Positions 42,197 to 52,392 of a stretch of 64,000 nucleotides of DNA are shown piece after piece. The stretch covers positions 790,001-854,000 of the forward strand of contig NZ_CP093337.1 of assembly GCF_022637395.1 (NCBI RefSeq). Reading direction: 5' to 3'. This DNA comes from Shinella sp. H4-D48. GTDB taxonomy: Bacteria > Pseudomonadota > Alphaproteobacteria > Rhizobiales > Rhizobiaceae. Position numbers and translations under genes: made by a program. Below the pieces are notes generated by a model. It saw only the letters and a list, made by a program, of their open reading frames with translations. It did no database searches and was not told where the DNA came from. Position 1 is the stretch's first letter. Every line of letters starts with the position of its first letter.

Positions 42197-43447
42197 ATGC
42201 GTTACTCCGCCTTTTCGATCTTCAAGCAAGCCTTCGCCGGCAATCTCGGCTGGAAACCTGCATGGCGGGAGCCGGACCCGAAGCCGCATTATGACGTGAT
42301 CATCGTGGGCGGCGGCGGCCACGGTCTTGCGACGGCCTATTACCTCGCCAAGGAATTCGGCCTGCGCAACGTCGCCGTCATCGAAAAGGGCTATCTCGGT
42401 TCGGGCAATGTCGGGCGCAACACGACGATCGTCCGCTCCAACTACATGCTTTCCGGCAACGAGCCGTTCTACGAGTTCTCGCTGAAACTGTGGGAAGGGC
42501 TGGAGCAGGACCTCAACTACAATGTCATGTTCTCCCAGCGTGGCATCATCAACCTCTATCACAATGACGGCCAGCGCGATCAGTATATCCGCCGCGGCAA
42601 TGCCATGATGATGGAAGGCGTCGCGGCAGAGCTGCTCGACCGCGATGCGCTGAAGAAGATGATGCCCTTCCTCAATTTCGATCATGCGCGCTTCCCCATC
42701 ATGGGTGGTCTCCTTCAGCGGCGGGCCGGGACGGCGCGGCATGATGCGGTCGCATGGGGCTTCGCCCGCGGGGCCGACCGGCATGGCGTCGACCTCATCC
42801 AGAACTGCGAGGTCACGGGTATCCGTCGGGAGAACGGCGTGGTCACGGGCGTCGAGACGACGAAGGGCTTCATCGGCTGCAACAAGCTGGCGCTTGCCGC
42901 AGCCGGCAACTCGTCGCGCGTCGCCGAGATGGCGGGCCTGAAACTGCCGCTGGAAAGCCATGTGCTTCAGGCCTTCGTGACCGAGGGGCTGAAGCCCTGT
43001 ATCGATCATGTCATCACTTACGGCGCGGGGCATTTCTACATTTCGCAGTCCGACAAGGGCGGGCTGGTCTTCGGCGCTGAGATCGACGGCTACTCCTCCT
43101 ATGCGCAACGCGGCAATCTCGCGACGGCGGAACATGTCATGGAGGAAGGCGTGACGATGATCCCCGGCCTTTCGCGCGTGCGGGTGCTGCGCTCCTGGGG
43201 CGGTGTCATGGATATGTCGATGGACGGCTCGCCGATCATCGACCGCACGCCCATCGACAATCTCTACCTCAACTGCGGCTGGTGCTATGGCGGCTTCAAG
43301 GCGACGCCGGCCTCCGGATTCTGCTTCGCGCATCTGATCGCCAAGGGCGAGAGCCATCATGTGGCGCGTGCGTTGCGGCTCGATCGCTTCGAGCGCGGTT
43401 TCCCCATCGACGAGGCGGGTGCCGGCACCCAGCCCAACCTGCATTGA
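42197..43447 (+). CDS. soxB: Sarcosine oxidase beta subunit
   Basis: The 416-residue flavoprotein is the catalytic beta subunit of heterotetrameric sarcosine oxidase, which oxidises sarcosine to glycine, formaldehyde equivalents and peroxide. It shows the FAD-binding VIIVGGGGHGLATAYYLA near 34-51 and GSGNVGRNTTIVRSNY. The FMN-linkage region GGLLQRRAGTARHDAVAWG has H182 in the covalent-FMN position. Length equals family members (about 417). The ATG at 42197 gives the standard MRYSAFSIFK start. It leads the soxBDAG operon. The usual upstream glyA is absent. Confidence 0.95.
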   Translation: MRYSAFSIFKQAFAGNLGWKPAWREPDPKPHYDVIIVGGGGHGLATAYYLAKEFGLRNVAVIEKGYLGSGNVGRNTTIVRSNYMLSGNEPFYEFSLKLWEGLEQDLNYNVMFSQRGIINLYHNDGQRDQYIRRGNAMMMEGVAAELLDRDALKKMMPFLNFDHARFPIMGGLLQRRAGTARHDAVAWGFARGADRHGVDLIQNCEVTGIRRENGVVTGVETTKGFIGCNKLALAAAGNSSRVAEMAGLKLPLESHVLQAFVTEGLKPCIDHVITYGAGHFYISQSDKGGLVFGAEIDGYSSYAQRGNLATAEHVMEEGVTMIPGLSRVRVLRSWGGVMDMSMDGSPIIDRTPIDNLYLNCGWCYGGFKATPASGFCFAHLIAKGESHHVARALRLDRFERGFPIDEAGAGTQPNLH

Positions 43448-43454
43448 GCGCGTC

Positions 43455-43724
43455 ATGGCCAGCCTGATTTCCTGTCCGCACTGCGGTATGCGCCCCAAGG
43501 AAGAGTTTATGATCAGAGGCGACGCCGCGCCGGTTCGCCCGTCGGCCATGGCTTCCGACGAGGCATGGCACGACTATGTGCATCTCAGGAACAATCCGCG
43601 TGGCCGCGTGCGGGAACACTGGCAGCACGTCGCCGGATGCCGGCGCTGGCTGCTCGTGGAGCGCGACAATCTCACCCATGCCGTCTTTTCCGTGGCCGAT
43701 GCCGCGGCGGAGGGCGGCCAATGA
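43455..43724 (+). CDS. soxD: Sarcosine oxidase delta subunit
   Basis: The 89-residue subunit binds zinc and helps hold the complex together. The ligands are visible as CPHC (Cys7, Cys10) and the later WQHVAGC His and Cys, in the spacing known from the Corynebacterium enzyme. The C-terminus RRWLLVERDNLTH and a short tail are typical. It follows soxB by 7 bases, and its stop overlaps the soxA start (ATGA). Confidence 0.95.
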   Translation: MASLISCPHCGMRPKEEFMIRGDAAPVRPSAMASDEAWHDYVHLRNNPRGRVREHWQHVAGCRRWLLVERDNLTHAVFSVADAAAEGGQ

Positions 43725-46678
43725 CCGCTTATCGCCTTCCGGCCGGCGGCCTGATCGACCGCAGCCACACGCTTGCCTTTTCTTTCGACGGCAAAAACCT
43801 GGCTGGCCATGCGGGCGATACGCTCGCCTCGGCGCTTCTGGCCAACGACAGGCTGCTCGTCGGTCGCAGCTTCAAGTATCATCGTCCGCGCGGCATCGTG
43901 ACGGCCGGCCCCTCCGAGCCGAATGCGCTGGTCACCGTGGGCAGCGGAGTGCGGCGTGACCCCAACACGAAGGCGACCGTTGCCGAGCTGTATGACGGCC
44001 TCGTCGCCACCAGCCAGAACCGATGGCCGAGCCTCGCCTTCGATATCGGCGCGGTCAACGGCTGGATGTCGCGTTTTCTGTCGGCGGGTTTCTACTACAA
44101 GACCTTCATGTGGCCGGCGGCCTTCTGGGAAAAGGTCTACGAGCCGCTCATCCGGCGCGCCGCCGGGCTTGGCCGTACCGATCTTTCGGCCGATCCCGAT
44201 TCCTACGAAAAGAGCTGGGCGCATTGTGATCTGCTGGTGATCGGGTCCGGGCCGGCCGGTCTTGCGGCAGCGCTGGTCGCGGCGCGATCGGGCTTGCGTG
44301 TGATTCTTGCCGAGCAGGATTTCGCTCTCGGCGGCACGCTGCTTTCCGAGACGACGCGGCTCGACGGCGAGGCACCCTATATCTTAGCCCGGCGCGCGCT
44401 GGACGAATTGCAGAACAGCCCGAATGTCAGCCTGTTGCCGCGCACGACGGTTTTCGGCTGGTACGACGACAATGTGTTCGGCGCGCTCGAGCGGGTGCAG
44501 AAACACGGCGCTACGACGGATGCGGCAAAACCCGTCGAACGCCTGTGGCGCATCGTGGCGAAGCGCGCCATCCTCGCGACGGGAGCGGAGGAACGTCCTC
44601 TGGTCTTCGGCGGCAATGACCGGCCCGGCGTGATGACGGCAAGTGCGGCCGCCACTTATGCCAACCGCTTCGGCGTGGCCGCCGGCAAGGCCGTCACGAT
44701 CTTCACCAACGGCTCCTCGGGGTACCGCACGGCGCAGGACCTGGCTGCGCAAGGCGTCGGGATCGCCGCCCTCATCGACAGCCGCACGGATGCCGCCGAT
44801 GCGGCGCCGGCCGGCGTTCGGCTCATCCGCGGCGGCTCCATCGTCGATACTAAAGGTGGTGCGCGTCTTCGCGGCATTGTCGCGGATCGCGGCGGTTTCG
44901 AGGAGCTGATCGCCTGCGATGCCGTCGCGATGTCGGGCGGCTGGAGCCCGGTCATTCATCTTGCCTGCCAGCGCGGCGGCAAGCCTGTCTGGTCGGACGC
45001 TTTGCAGGCCTTTCTGGCGCCCGATGTCGGGATCGGCCTCGCGCCTGCCGGTGCGGCTGCCGGGCAATACAGCCTGTCTGCCTGTTTCGAGGATGGTGCA
45101 CGCAAGGCTGCCGCCGTCGTCGAGGCGCTCGGGCGGCAAGCGTCCGGTTTCAAGGCGCCGGCGGTCGGCGAACAAACCGATCCATCCTTCACTGCGCTCT
45201 GGCATGTGCCTGGGGCGAAGTCGAAGGCCTTCGTGGATTTCCAGAACGACGTGCATCTCGGCGATCTTGGCCTTGCCGTCCGCGAGGGCTTCGGCCATGT
45301 CGAACATGCCAAGCGCTACACGACGGGCGGCATGGCGACGGACCAGGGCAAGCTCGGCAACATCAACGCGATCGGCATTCTCGCTGCCATGCGCGGCGTA
45401 AGCCCCGCCGCGGTGGGCACCACGACATTCCGCCCGTTCTATACGCCGGTCTCCTTCGGCGCGCTTGCCGGTACGTCGGTCGGCGCGCATGCCATACCCG
45501 CCCGCCGATCGCCGCTGCATGGCTGGGCGGCGCGCAACGGCGCTGCCTTCATCGAGGCCGGCCTTTGGTATCGCCCGTCGTGGTTTGCCAAGGGCGAGGA
45601 GAAGACGTGGCGGGAGAGCGTCGACCGGGAGGTGCGCGCCGTTCGCGAGAATGCGGGCCTCTGCGATGTCTCGACGCTCGGCAAGATCGAGGTGTTCGGG
45701 CCGGATGCGGCCGAATTCCTCAACCGGCTCTACTGCAATCCGCTCCTGAAACTGCCGGTCGGCAAGGCCCGCTATGGGCTGATGCTGCGCGAGGACGGCA
45801 TAGTCTTCGACGACGGCACGGTCAGCCGGTTAGGTGAGGTGCATTTCCTGATCACGACCACCACCGCCATGGCGGCGGGCGTGCTCTCGCATATGGAGTT
45901 TGCGGCACAGGTGCTGTGGCCGCAGTTGCGCGTACGTTTACTCTCCGTCTCCGACCAATGGGCGCAGATGTCGATTGCCGGGCCAAAGGCACGCGTCATC
46001 CTTCAGTCCATCGTGGAGGACGACCTGTCCCATGCGGCCTTCCCGTTCCTGGCCGCCCGTGAGGTCCGCCTCAAGGGCAATCTCAAGGGACGGCTCTTCC
46101 GCATCTCCTTTTCCGGCGAACTTGCCTACGAGCTTGCGGTGCCGGCCGGCTATGGCGAGGTGGTGGCCGATGCGCTGATGTGCGCAGGCGCCCCGCACGG
46201 CATATGTGCCTATGGCGTCGAAGCGCTCAATGTGTTGCGGATCGAGAAGGGCCACGTCACCCACGCTGAACTCGACGGCCGCGTGACACCCGACGACGCC
46301 GGGCTGGGCCACATGATGGCCGCGGGCAAGGCGGATTTTATCGGCAAGCGGCTTTCCAGCCGCTTCGGCCTGACGGCCGCAGACCGGGCGCAGCTCGTCG
46401 GCCTCAGGACGCTTGAAGCGGATCAAGATATACGGGCCGGCGCGCATCTGCTGAAGGACGGCGCCAAGCCCTCGACGATAAATGACCAGGGCTGGGTGAG
46501 CTCCGCCTGCTTCTCCCCGACGCTCGGCAGGCCCATCGCGCTTGCCTTCCTCAAGTCCGGCCGCGAGCGCTATGGCGAGAAGGTCGTGGTGTGGGACCGG
46601 CTGCGCGGGGTCGAGACCATGGCGGAAGTCTGCCATCCGGTTTTCGTCGATCCTGATAACAGCAAGCTCACGGCATAG
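43721..46678 (+). CDS. soxA: Sarcosine oxidase alpha subunit
   Basis: The 985-residue subunit has an N-terminal ferredoxin-like domain (FSFDGKNLAGHAGDTLASAL), a dinucleotide-binding domain with LLVIGSGPAGLAAAL near residue 170 that carries NAD and FAD sites, and a C-terminal folate-binding GCV_T domain starting around residue 610 (RENAGLCDVSTLGKIEVFG). The folate domain passes the one-carbon unit to tetrahydrofolate, forming 5,10-methylene-THF. The start at 43721 overlaps soxD. Length matches the family (about 965-1000). Confidence 0.95.
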   Translation: MTAYRLPAGGLIDRSHTLAFSFDGKNLAGHAGDTLASALLANDRLLVGRSFKYHRPRGIVTAGPSEPNALVTVGSGVRRDPNTKATVAELYDGLVATSQNRWPSLAFDIGAVNGWMSRFLSAGFYYKTFMWPAAFWEKVYEPLIRRAAGLGRTDLSADPDSYEKSWAHCDLLVIGSGPAGLAAALVAARSGLRVILAEQDFALGGTLLSETTRLDGEAPYILARRALDELQNSPNVSLLPRTTVFGWYDDNVFGALERVQKHGATTDAAKPVERLWRIVAKRAILATGAEERPLVFGGNDRPGVMTASAAATYANRFGVAAGKAVTIFTNGSSGYRTAQDLAAQGVGIAALIDSRTDAADAAPAGVRLIRGGSIVDTKGGARLRGIVADRGGFEELIACDAVAMSGGWSPVIHLACQRGGKPVWSDALQAFLAPDVGIGLAPAGAAAGQYSLSACFEDGARKAAAVVEALGRQASGFKAPAVGEQTDPSFTALWHVPGAKSKAFVDFQNDVHLGDLGLAVREGFGHVEHAKRYTTGGMATDQGKLGNINAIGILAAMRGVSPAAVGTTTFRPFYTPVSFGALAGTSVGAHAIPARRSPLHGWAARNGAAFIEAGLWYRPSWFAKGEEKTWRESVDREVRAVRENAGLCDVSTLGKIEVFGPDAAEFLNRLYCNPLLKLPVGKARYGLMLREDGIVFDDGTVSRLGEVHFLITTTTAMAAGVLSHMEFAAQVLWPQLRVRLLSVSDQWAQMSIAGPKARVILQSIVEDDLSHAAFPFLAAREVRLKGNLKGRLFRISFSGELAYELAVPAGYGEVVADALMCAGAPHGICAYGVEALNVLRIEKGHVTHAELDGRVTPDDAGLGHMMAAGKADFIGKRLSSRFGLTAADRAQLVGLRTLEADQDIRAGAHLLKDGAKPSTINDQGWVSSACFSPTLGRPIALAFLKSGRERYGEKVVVWDRLRGVETMAEVCHPVFVDPDNSKLTA

Positions 46679-46687
46679 GGGGCAGGG

Positions 46688-47242
46688 ATGGCTTACGACT
46701 ATCAGGCGGTTCATGCTCTGGAAGGGACGATCGGCGCGATCGCCGAGCGGCGGGCCAACCATCTCGCCGTACACCGTGCGACGGCAATGGCCATGGTTCT
46801 GGCGTCGCCGGGCCGAGTGCCCGAGGCGGTCGGCATTCTCGTCGCGAACGGCGACTTCGAGGTGCGGTTTTCCGGTCCCGGCGAGTGGCTGGTGCTGTCG
46901 GAGGTCCATGCGCCCGAAACGCTTGCCGCCGAACTCGGCGTGCGGCTCGGCGATGCGGCTTTCGTCATCGACCAGAGCCACGGCCGTGTTGCTTTGACCC
47001 TGTCCGGGCCGGATGCCGCGCGCATTCTCGCCAATGGCGTGGCGGTCGATCTTCACGCCGACAGCTTTCCCGTGGGCCGGGCGGCGAACGTGTTGTGCCA
47101 TCACATTTCAGTCAATCTGGCCCGCACCGGCGCGCAAAGCTTCGATCTTGTCGCCATGCGCAGCTTTGCCGAAGCGCTGGTGGGCGACATCAAGATCATG
47201 GCGCGCAGCCACGATCTATCAGTCGATTTCGCGACGCGCTGA
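46688..47242 (+). CDS. soxG: Sarcosine oxidase gamma subunit
   Basis: The 184-residue subunit contains the SoxG family blocks FSGPGEWLVLSE, DQSHGRVALTLSGPDA, ILANGVAVDLHADSFPVG and the C-terminal SFAEALVGDIKIMA. In the heterotetramer gamma packs against alpha and completes the folate site. It begins 9 bases after the soxA stop with a GGCAGGG-type ribosome-binding site and ends the sox operon. Confidence 0.93.
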   Translation: MAYDYQAVHALEGTIGAIAERRANHLAVHRATAMAMVLASPGRVPEAVGILVANGDFEVRFSGPGEWLVLSEVHAPETLAAELGVRLGDAAFVIDQSHGRVALTLSGPDAARILANGVAVDLHADSFPVGRAANVLCHHISVNLARTGAQSFDLVAMRSFAEALVGDIKIMARSHDLSVDFATR

Positions 47243-47390
47243 CGGGGCCGCGCGCCGCCGCCCGACATTGGAAATCGATAAAGCGACATGAGGTTTCGCA
47301 ACCCGGGCTTGCCGGGCCGGCGAGGGACAAAATAGGCTGCCTTCACGCACTGCCTCTCATTCCTTCAACCGCCGTAAGCCGGAGTTTTTC

Positions 47391-49817
47391 ATGAAGAGCC
47401 ATGCCAGGGTCGTGGTCATCGGGGGCGGCGTCGTCGGCTGCTCCGTTCTCTATCATCTCACCAAGTTTGGCTGGACCGATGTCGTGCTCGTCGAGCGCTC
47501 CGAGCTGACCTCCGGCTCGACCTGGCACGCCGCCGGCGGCATGCACACGATCAACGGTGATCCGAACGTCGCCAAGCTCCAGAAATACACGGTGGAACTC
47601 TACAAGGAGATCGAGGACTATTCCGGCCAGGATATCGGCCTGCACATGACGTCGGGCATGATGCTTGCGGCGACGAAGGACCGTTTCGACTGGATGAAGT
47701 CGATCCTCGCCAAGGGGCGTTATATGGGGCTGGAGGCAGAGCTGCTGACGCCCAAAGAAGCGCATGACCTCATGCCGCTCATCGATCCCGACCAGTTCGT
47801 CGGCGCGGTGTTCGATCCGGTGGAAGGCCATCTCGATCCCTACGGCACCACCCACGCCTATGCGAAATCGGCCAAGAAGAACGGTGCGGAAATCTACCTG
47901 CACACCAAGGTCGAAGACCTCGCGCAGCGCGAGGACGGCAGCTGGCGCGTCATCACCAATAAGGGCGAGATTATCGCCGAGCATGTCGTCAACTGCGGCG
48001 GCCTCTGGGCGCGTGAGGTGGGCCGCATGGTCGGGCTCGAACTGCCTGTTCTGGCCATGGAGCACATGTATCTCATCACCGAGGACATGCCCGAGGTCAT
48101 CGAATTCAACCAGACGCGCGGCAAGGAGCTGATGCATTGCGTGGATTTCGACGGGGAAATCTATCTCCGCCAAGAACGCAACGGCATGCTGATGGGCACC
48201 TATGAGAAGGCGTGCCGTCCGTGGTCGCCGCTGACCACGCCTTGGGATTTCGGGCACGAGCTGCTGGAAGAGGATATCGAGCGCATCACGCCGGAGCTGG
48301 AAGTGGGCTTCCGCCATTTTCCGGCTTTCAACAAGGCGGGCATCAAGAAGATCATCAACGGTCCTTTCACCTTCTCGCCCGACGGCAATCCGCTTGTCGG
48401 GCCGGTGCGCGGCATGACGAATTTCTGGTCGGCCTGTGCTGTCATGGCCGGTTTCAGCCAGGGCGGCGGCGTCGGGCTGGCGCTCGCCAACTGGATGATC
48501 CATGGCGATCCCGGTTTCGATGTCTTTGCCATGGATGTCGCGCGCTACGGCGACTTCGCGACTCTCGGCTATACCAACGCCAAGGTGCGTGAAAACTATT
48601 CACGCCGTTTCTCCATCCGCTATCCGAACGAGGAGCTGCCGGCCGGGCGCCCGCTTCTGACGACGCCGATTTATGACAGGCTGAAGGCAGCCGGTGCCGT
48701 CTTCGGCGCGTCCTACGGCCTGGAGCAGCCGCTGTGGTTCGCCCCCGCCGGTGTCGAGGATCACTTTTCCTGGCGGCGATCGACGGATTTCGAGACGGTC
48801 GGTGCGGAGGCCAAAGCCGTGCGCGAGAGCGTCGGCCTTATGGAGACCTCGGGCTTCGCCAAATATGCCGTGAAGGGGAGGGGTGCGGAAGCCTTTCTCG
48901 ATCGGCTGCTTGCCTGCCGTATGCCCGCGACCGGCCGCATGACGCTCGCGCCCATGCTGAAGGCGGACGGCAAGCTGATCGGCGATTTCACGCTCGCCAA
49001 GCTGGGCGAGGGCGATTTCCTGCTCATAGGCTCCGGTATTGCCGAGGATTACCACATGCGCTGGTTCGAAGCGCATGTTCCGAAGGACGGGTCGGTCACG
49101 CTCGAGGCCCTCAATCTCGGTCTGGTCGGCCTCGCGATTGCCGGCCCGAACGCCCGTGAGGTCTTGGGCAAGCTCACGCATAAGGACCTGTCGACGCCCG
49201 CCTTTCCCTTTATGGCGGTGCGCCGCATGGACCTCGGCATGGCGCCGACAATCGTGGGGCGCGTCAGCTATACCGGCGACCTCGGCTACGAAATCTGGAT
49301 GAAACCGCAGTATCAGCGCTACCTCTATGACCTGATCCTCGACGCCGGCAAGGAATTCGGCATCCGCCTGTTCGGCCTTCGGGCGCTGAACGCGCTTCGC
49401 CTGGAAAAATCCTATGGCAGCTGGTCGCGGGAATATCGCCCGCTCTACGGCCCGCTGGAAGCGCGGCTTGATCGCTTCGTCGCGCTGGACAAGGCGACGG
49501 ACTTCATCGGCAAGGCCGCTGCCAGATCGGAGCGGGAGAGCGGCGGCACGTTGCGGCTTTGCACCTTCATCCTCGAGGCGACGGATGCCGACGTCATCGG
49601 CGACGAGCCGATCTCTCTCGACGGCGTCGTGCGCGGTTGGGTGACATCTGGGGGATACGCGCATGCGGCCGGCGTATCGGTCGCTGTCGGTTATGTGCCG
49701 AAGGACCTCGCAGACGTGGCGGAGGGCTGGTCGGTGGAGCTTCTGGGTGAGATGCTGCCCGCCCGCCTGCAGCGCGTGCCGCTTTTCGATCCCTCGGGAG
49801 CCAAGATGCGCAAGTAA
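47391..49817 (+). CDS. Dimethylglycine/sarcosine dehydrogenase-like FAD-folate protein
   Basis: The 808-residue protein has an N-terminal DAO-type domain with VVVIGGGVVGCSVLYHL and STWHAAGG, where H46 is in the covalent-FAD position of dimethylglycine dehydrogenase. FAO_M and GCV_T folate-binding domains follow from about 440 on (RESVGLMETSGFAKY and RVSYTGDLGYEIW). It oxidatively demethylates an N-methylated glycine and hands the one-carbon group to folate. Lying 148 bases after soxG, it probably supplies or complements sarcosine in glycine-betaine breakdown. Substrate (dimethylglycine or sarcosine) cannot be settled by eye. Confidence 0.88.
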   Translation: MKSHARVVVIGGGVVGCSVLYHLTKFGWTDVVLVERSELTSGSTWHAAGGMHTINGDPNVAKLQKYTVELYKEIEDYSGQDIGLHMTSGMMLAATKDRFDWMKSILAKGRYMGLEAELLTPKEAHDLMPLIDPDQFVGAVFDPVEGHLDPYGTTHAYAKSAKKNGAEIYLHTKVEDLAQREDGSWRVITNKGEIIAEHVVNCGGLWAREVGRMVGLELPVLAMEHMYLITEDMPEVIEFNQTRGKELMHCVDFDGEIYLRQERNGMLMGTYEKACRPWSPLTTPWDFGHELLEEDIERITPELEVGFRHFPAFNKAGIKKIINGPFTFSPDGNPLVGPVRGMTNFWSACAVMAGFSQGGGVGLALANWMIHGDPGFDVFAMDVARYGDFATLGYTNAKVRENYSRRFSIRYPNEELPAGRPLLTTPIYDRLKAAGAVFGASYGLEQPLWFAPAGVEDHFSWRRSTDFETVGAEAKAVRESVGLMETSGFAKYAVKGRGAEAFLDRLLACRMPATGRMTLAPMLKADGKLIGDFTLAKLGEGDFLLIGSGIAEDYHMRWFEAHVPKDGSVTLEALNLGLVGLAIAGPNAREVLGKLTHKDLSTPAFPFMAVRRMDLGMAPTIVGRVSYTGDLGYEIWMKPQYQRYLYDLILDAGKEFGIRLFGLRALNALRLEKSYGSWSREYRPLYGPLEARLDRFVALDKATDFIGKAAARSERESGGTLRLCTFILEATDADVIGDEPISLDGVVRGWVTSGGYAHAAGVSVAVGYVPKDLADVAEGWSVELLGEMLPARLQRVPLFDPSGAKMRK

Positions 49818-49873
49818 GGCCTGCCGCGGCGTTGCGACGATGTTTCGTTATGAACCAATGTTCGCGTCGTCGC

Positions 49874-49891
49874 GGTGCATCGTTTTGCACC
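49874..49891. promoter_or_regulatory. 18-bp dyad upstream of livH
   Basis: GGTGCA and TGCACC form perfect 6-base arms around 6 bases, about 210 bases upstream of the livH start. The half-sites recall NtrC boxes but face the opposite way, so the cognate regulator is unknown. Confidence 0.4.
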
Positions 49892-50100
49892 CAGGTCCCG
49901 CTTTTCTTGCCGCTTTTTTGGATATCGTGGCGTTAATTACGTCATTTGGCGCTTTCGCCCAAAGAAATTGTCGATCCGGGTTTTTTTGGCTTCCCTTTTG
50001 TATCGAAAGCGGTATGGAATTCATTTGTCTACACAAGCTCAAAAAATGAGCGCAAGAACAAGAGATGTGGCCAAAGCGGACTGCATCCGGGGGATTATAT

Positions 50101-51003
50101 ATGGAGTATTTCGTCCAGCAGCTCGTTAACGGGCTGACTCTTGGCTCGATTTATGGTCTGATAGCCATTGGCTACACCATGGTTTACGGCATCATCGGCA
50201 TGATTAACTTCGCCCATGGCGATATCTTCATGCTCGGCGGATTTGCCGCTCTTATCACCTTTCTCGTCCTGACCAGCGTGTTTGTCGGCCTGCCGGTTGT
50301 CATTCTGCTTCTGGTCATGATGGTTGCAGCGATGCTGACGGCGTCGCTGTGGAACTGGACGATCGAGAAGATGGCGTATCGCCCGCTGCGCGGCTCTTTC
50401 CGCCTCGCGCCGCTGATCACGGCGATCGGCATGTCGATTGCGCTGTCGAACTTCATCCAGGTCACGCAGGGTCCGCGCAACAAGCCAATCCCGCCGCTGG
50501 TTTCGTCGGTCTACAATGTCTTCGGCATCGCGATCTCGCTCAAGCAGATCATCATCATGCTGCTGACGGCGATCCTGCTGACGACCTTCTGGTACATCGT
50601 CAACAAGACCTCGCTCGGCCGTGCCCAGCGCGCCACCGAACAGGACCGCAAGATGGCGGCACTGCTTGGCATCGACGTCGACCGCACGATCTCCGTGACC
50701 TTCATCATGGGCGCATCGCTGGCGGCTGTCGCCGGCACCATGTACCTGATGTATTACGGCGTGACCGTCTTTACCGACGGCTTCATTCCGGGCGTCAAGG
50801 CCTTCACGGCCGCGGTTCTCGGCGGCATCGGTTCGCTTCCGGGCGCGGTTCTCGGCGGCATGCTCATCGGTCTCATCGAGAGCCTGTGGTCCGCTTATTT
50901 CACCATCGACTACAAGGACGTCGCGACGTTCTCCATCCTCGCCATCGTCCTGATCTTCAAGCCGTCCGGTATTCTCGGACGACCGGAAGTCGAGAAGGTT
51001 TGA
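50101..51003 (+). CDS. livH: Branched-chain amino-acid ABC transporter permease LivH
   Basis: The 300-residue permease has about eight membrane helices and the LivH signature start NGLTLGSIYGLIAIGYTMVYGIIGMINFAHGD. The C-terminal GSLPGAVLGGMLIGLIESLW also fits. It forms the membrane channel with LivM. The ATG at 50101 fits the family N-terminus. It is the first gene of the livHMGF-x-K block, with 3 bases to livM. Confidence 0.95.
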   Translation: MEYFVQQLVNGLTLGSIYGLIAIGYTMVYGIIGMINFAHGDIFMLGGFAALITFLVLTSVFVGLPVVILLLVMMVAAMLTASLWNWTIEKMAYRPLRGSFRLAPLITAIGMSIALSNFIQVTQGPRNKPIPPLVSSVYNVFGIAISLKQIIIMLLTAILLTTFWYIVNKTSLGRAQRATEQDRKMAALLGIDVDRTISVTFIMGASLAAVAGTMYLMYYGVTVFTDGFIPGVKAFTAAVLGGIGSLPGAVLGGMLIGLIESLWSAYFTIDYKDVATFSILAIVLIFKPSGILGRPEVEKV

Positions 51004-51006
51004 TCC

Positions 51007-52392
51007 ATGTCCAACATTTCCCACTCTCCTGAGAGCGCCGGCGGTAACCTGACGGCGCGGGCTCTGCGCGAGGGCATTTTTGCCGGTATCGTGGCACTCG
51101 GCCTGTTCGTCCTCTTCGTCGGTCTGGAGACCACGCAGAACATCCGCAACGAGCTGGTGCTGAACCAGCGCTGGGGCCTGCTCGCCATCTTTGTCGCCGT
51201 GGCCGCTGTCGGTCGCTTCCTAACGGTCGCCTATATTCGTCCGTGGATGGATGCCCGCAAGGCTGCCGCCAAGGCGCCGGTTGAGGCAGACGAAAGCTTC
51301 TTCAAGCGCAATTTCAGCAAGATCGCCATCGTCGCGCTCCTGATCTATCCGCCGCTGATGGTCATGCTGTTCGGCGTGCAGGGCTCGCTGAAATGGGTCG
51401 ATAATTTCGGCATCCAGATTCTCATCTACGTGATGCTCGCCTGGGGCCTCAACATCGTGGTCGGCCTCGCCGGCCTGCTCGACCTCGGCTACGTCGCCTT
51501 CTATGCGGTGGGCGCGTACTCCTATGCGCTGCTGTCGCAGTACTTTGGTCTCTCCTTCTGGGTCCTGCTGCCGCTCGCCGGCATTCTGGCCGCCTTCTGG
51601 GGCATGATCCTCGGCTTTCCGGTGCTGCGTCTGAAGGGCGACTATCTTGCCATCGTGACGCTCGCTTTCGGTGAGATCATCCGCCTCGTGCTGATCAACT
51701 GGACGGAAGTGACGCGCGGCACGTTCGGCGTCTCGGGCATTCCCAAGGCTTCCGTCTTCGGCATCTGGTCGTTCGACGTTGGTGCGCCGAACAACTTCGC
51801 CAAGGTTTTCGAACTGCCGATGTCCTCGGCCTACTACAAGATCTTCCTGTTCTATCTCATCCTGGCGCTGGCCCTGCTTACCGCCTACGTGACGATCCGC
51901 CTGCGCCGCATGCCGATCGGCCGCGCGTGGGAAGCGCTGCGTGAGGACGAGATCGCCTGCCGCTCGCTGGGTATCAACACGGTCACGACCAAGCTGACAG
52001 CGTTTTCCATCGGCGCGATGTTCGGTGGCTTTGCGGGTTCCTTCTTCGCCGTGCGTCAGGGCTTCGTCTCGCCGGAAAGCTTCGTCTTCCTGGAATCGGC
52101 GATCATTCTCGCCATCGTGGTTCTCGGTGGCATGGGCTCGCTCGTCGGCATTGCCGTTGCCGCGGTCGTCATGGTCGGCGGCACGGAGCTGCTGCGCGAG
52201 ATGACGTTCCTTAAGGCTATTTTCGGTCCCGACTTCACGCCGGAACTGTACCGCATGCTGATCTTCGGCCTCGCCATGGTCATCGTGATGGTCTGGAAAC
52301 CGCGTGGCTTCGTCGGCAGCCGTGAACCGACTGCCTTCCTGAAGGAACGCAAGGCGGTCTCCGGCAGCTTCACCAAGGAAGGACACGGCTGA
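51007..52392 (+). CDS. livM: Branched-chain amino-acid ABC transporter permease LivM
   Basis: The 461-residue permease is longer than average because of an N-terminal extension of about 100 residues carrying two extra helices. The LivM core follows, with [27 protein letters not shown] and the EAA-like coupling loop [23 protein letters not shown] around the middle. It pairs with LivH. Its TGA overlaps the livG ATG (TGATG), indicating coupled translation. Confidence 0.95.
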   Translation: MSNISHSPESAGGNLTARALREGIFAGIVALGLFVLFVGLETTQNIRNELVLNQRWGLLAIFVAVAAVGRFLTVAYIRPWMDARKAAAKAPVEADESFFKRNFSKIAIVALLIYPPLMVMLFGVQGSLKWVDNFGIQILIYVMLAWGLNIVVGLAGLLDLGYVAFYAVGAYSYALLSQYFGLSFWVLLPLAGILAAFWGMILGFPVLRLKGDYLAIVTLAFGEIIRLVLINWTEVTRGTFGVSGIPKASVFGIWSFDVGAPNNFAKVFELPMSSAYYKIFLFYLILALALLTAYVTIRLRRMPIGRAWEALREDEIACRSLGINTVTTKLTAFSIGAMFGGFAGSFFAVRQGFVSPESFVFLESAIILAIVVLGGMGSLVGIAVAAVVMVGGTELLREMTFLKAIFGPDFTPELYRMLIFGLAMVIVMVWKPRGFVGSREPTAFLKERKAVSGSFTKEGHG

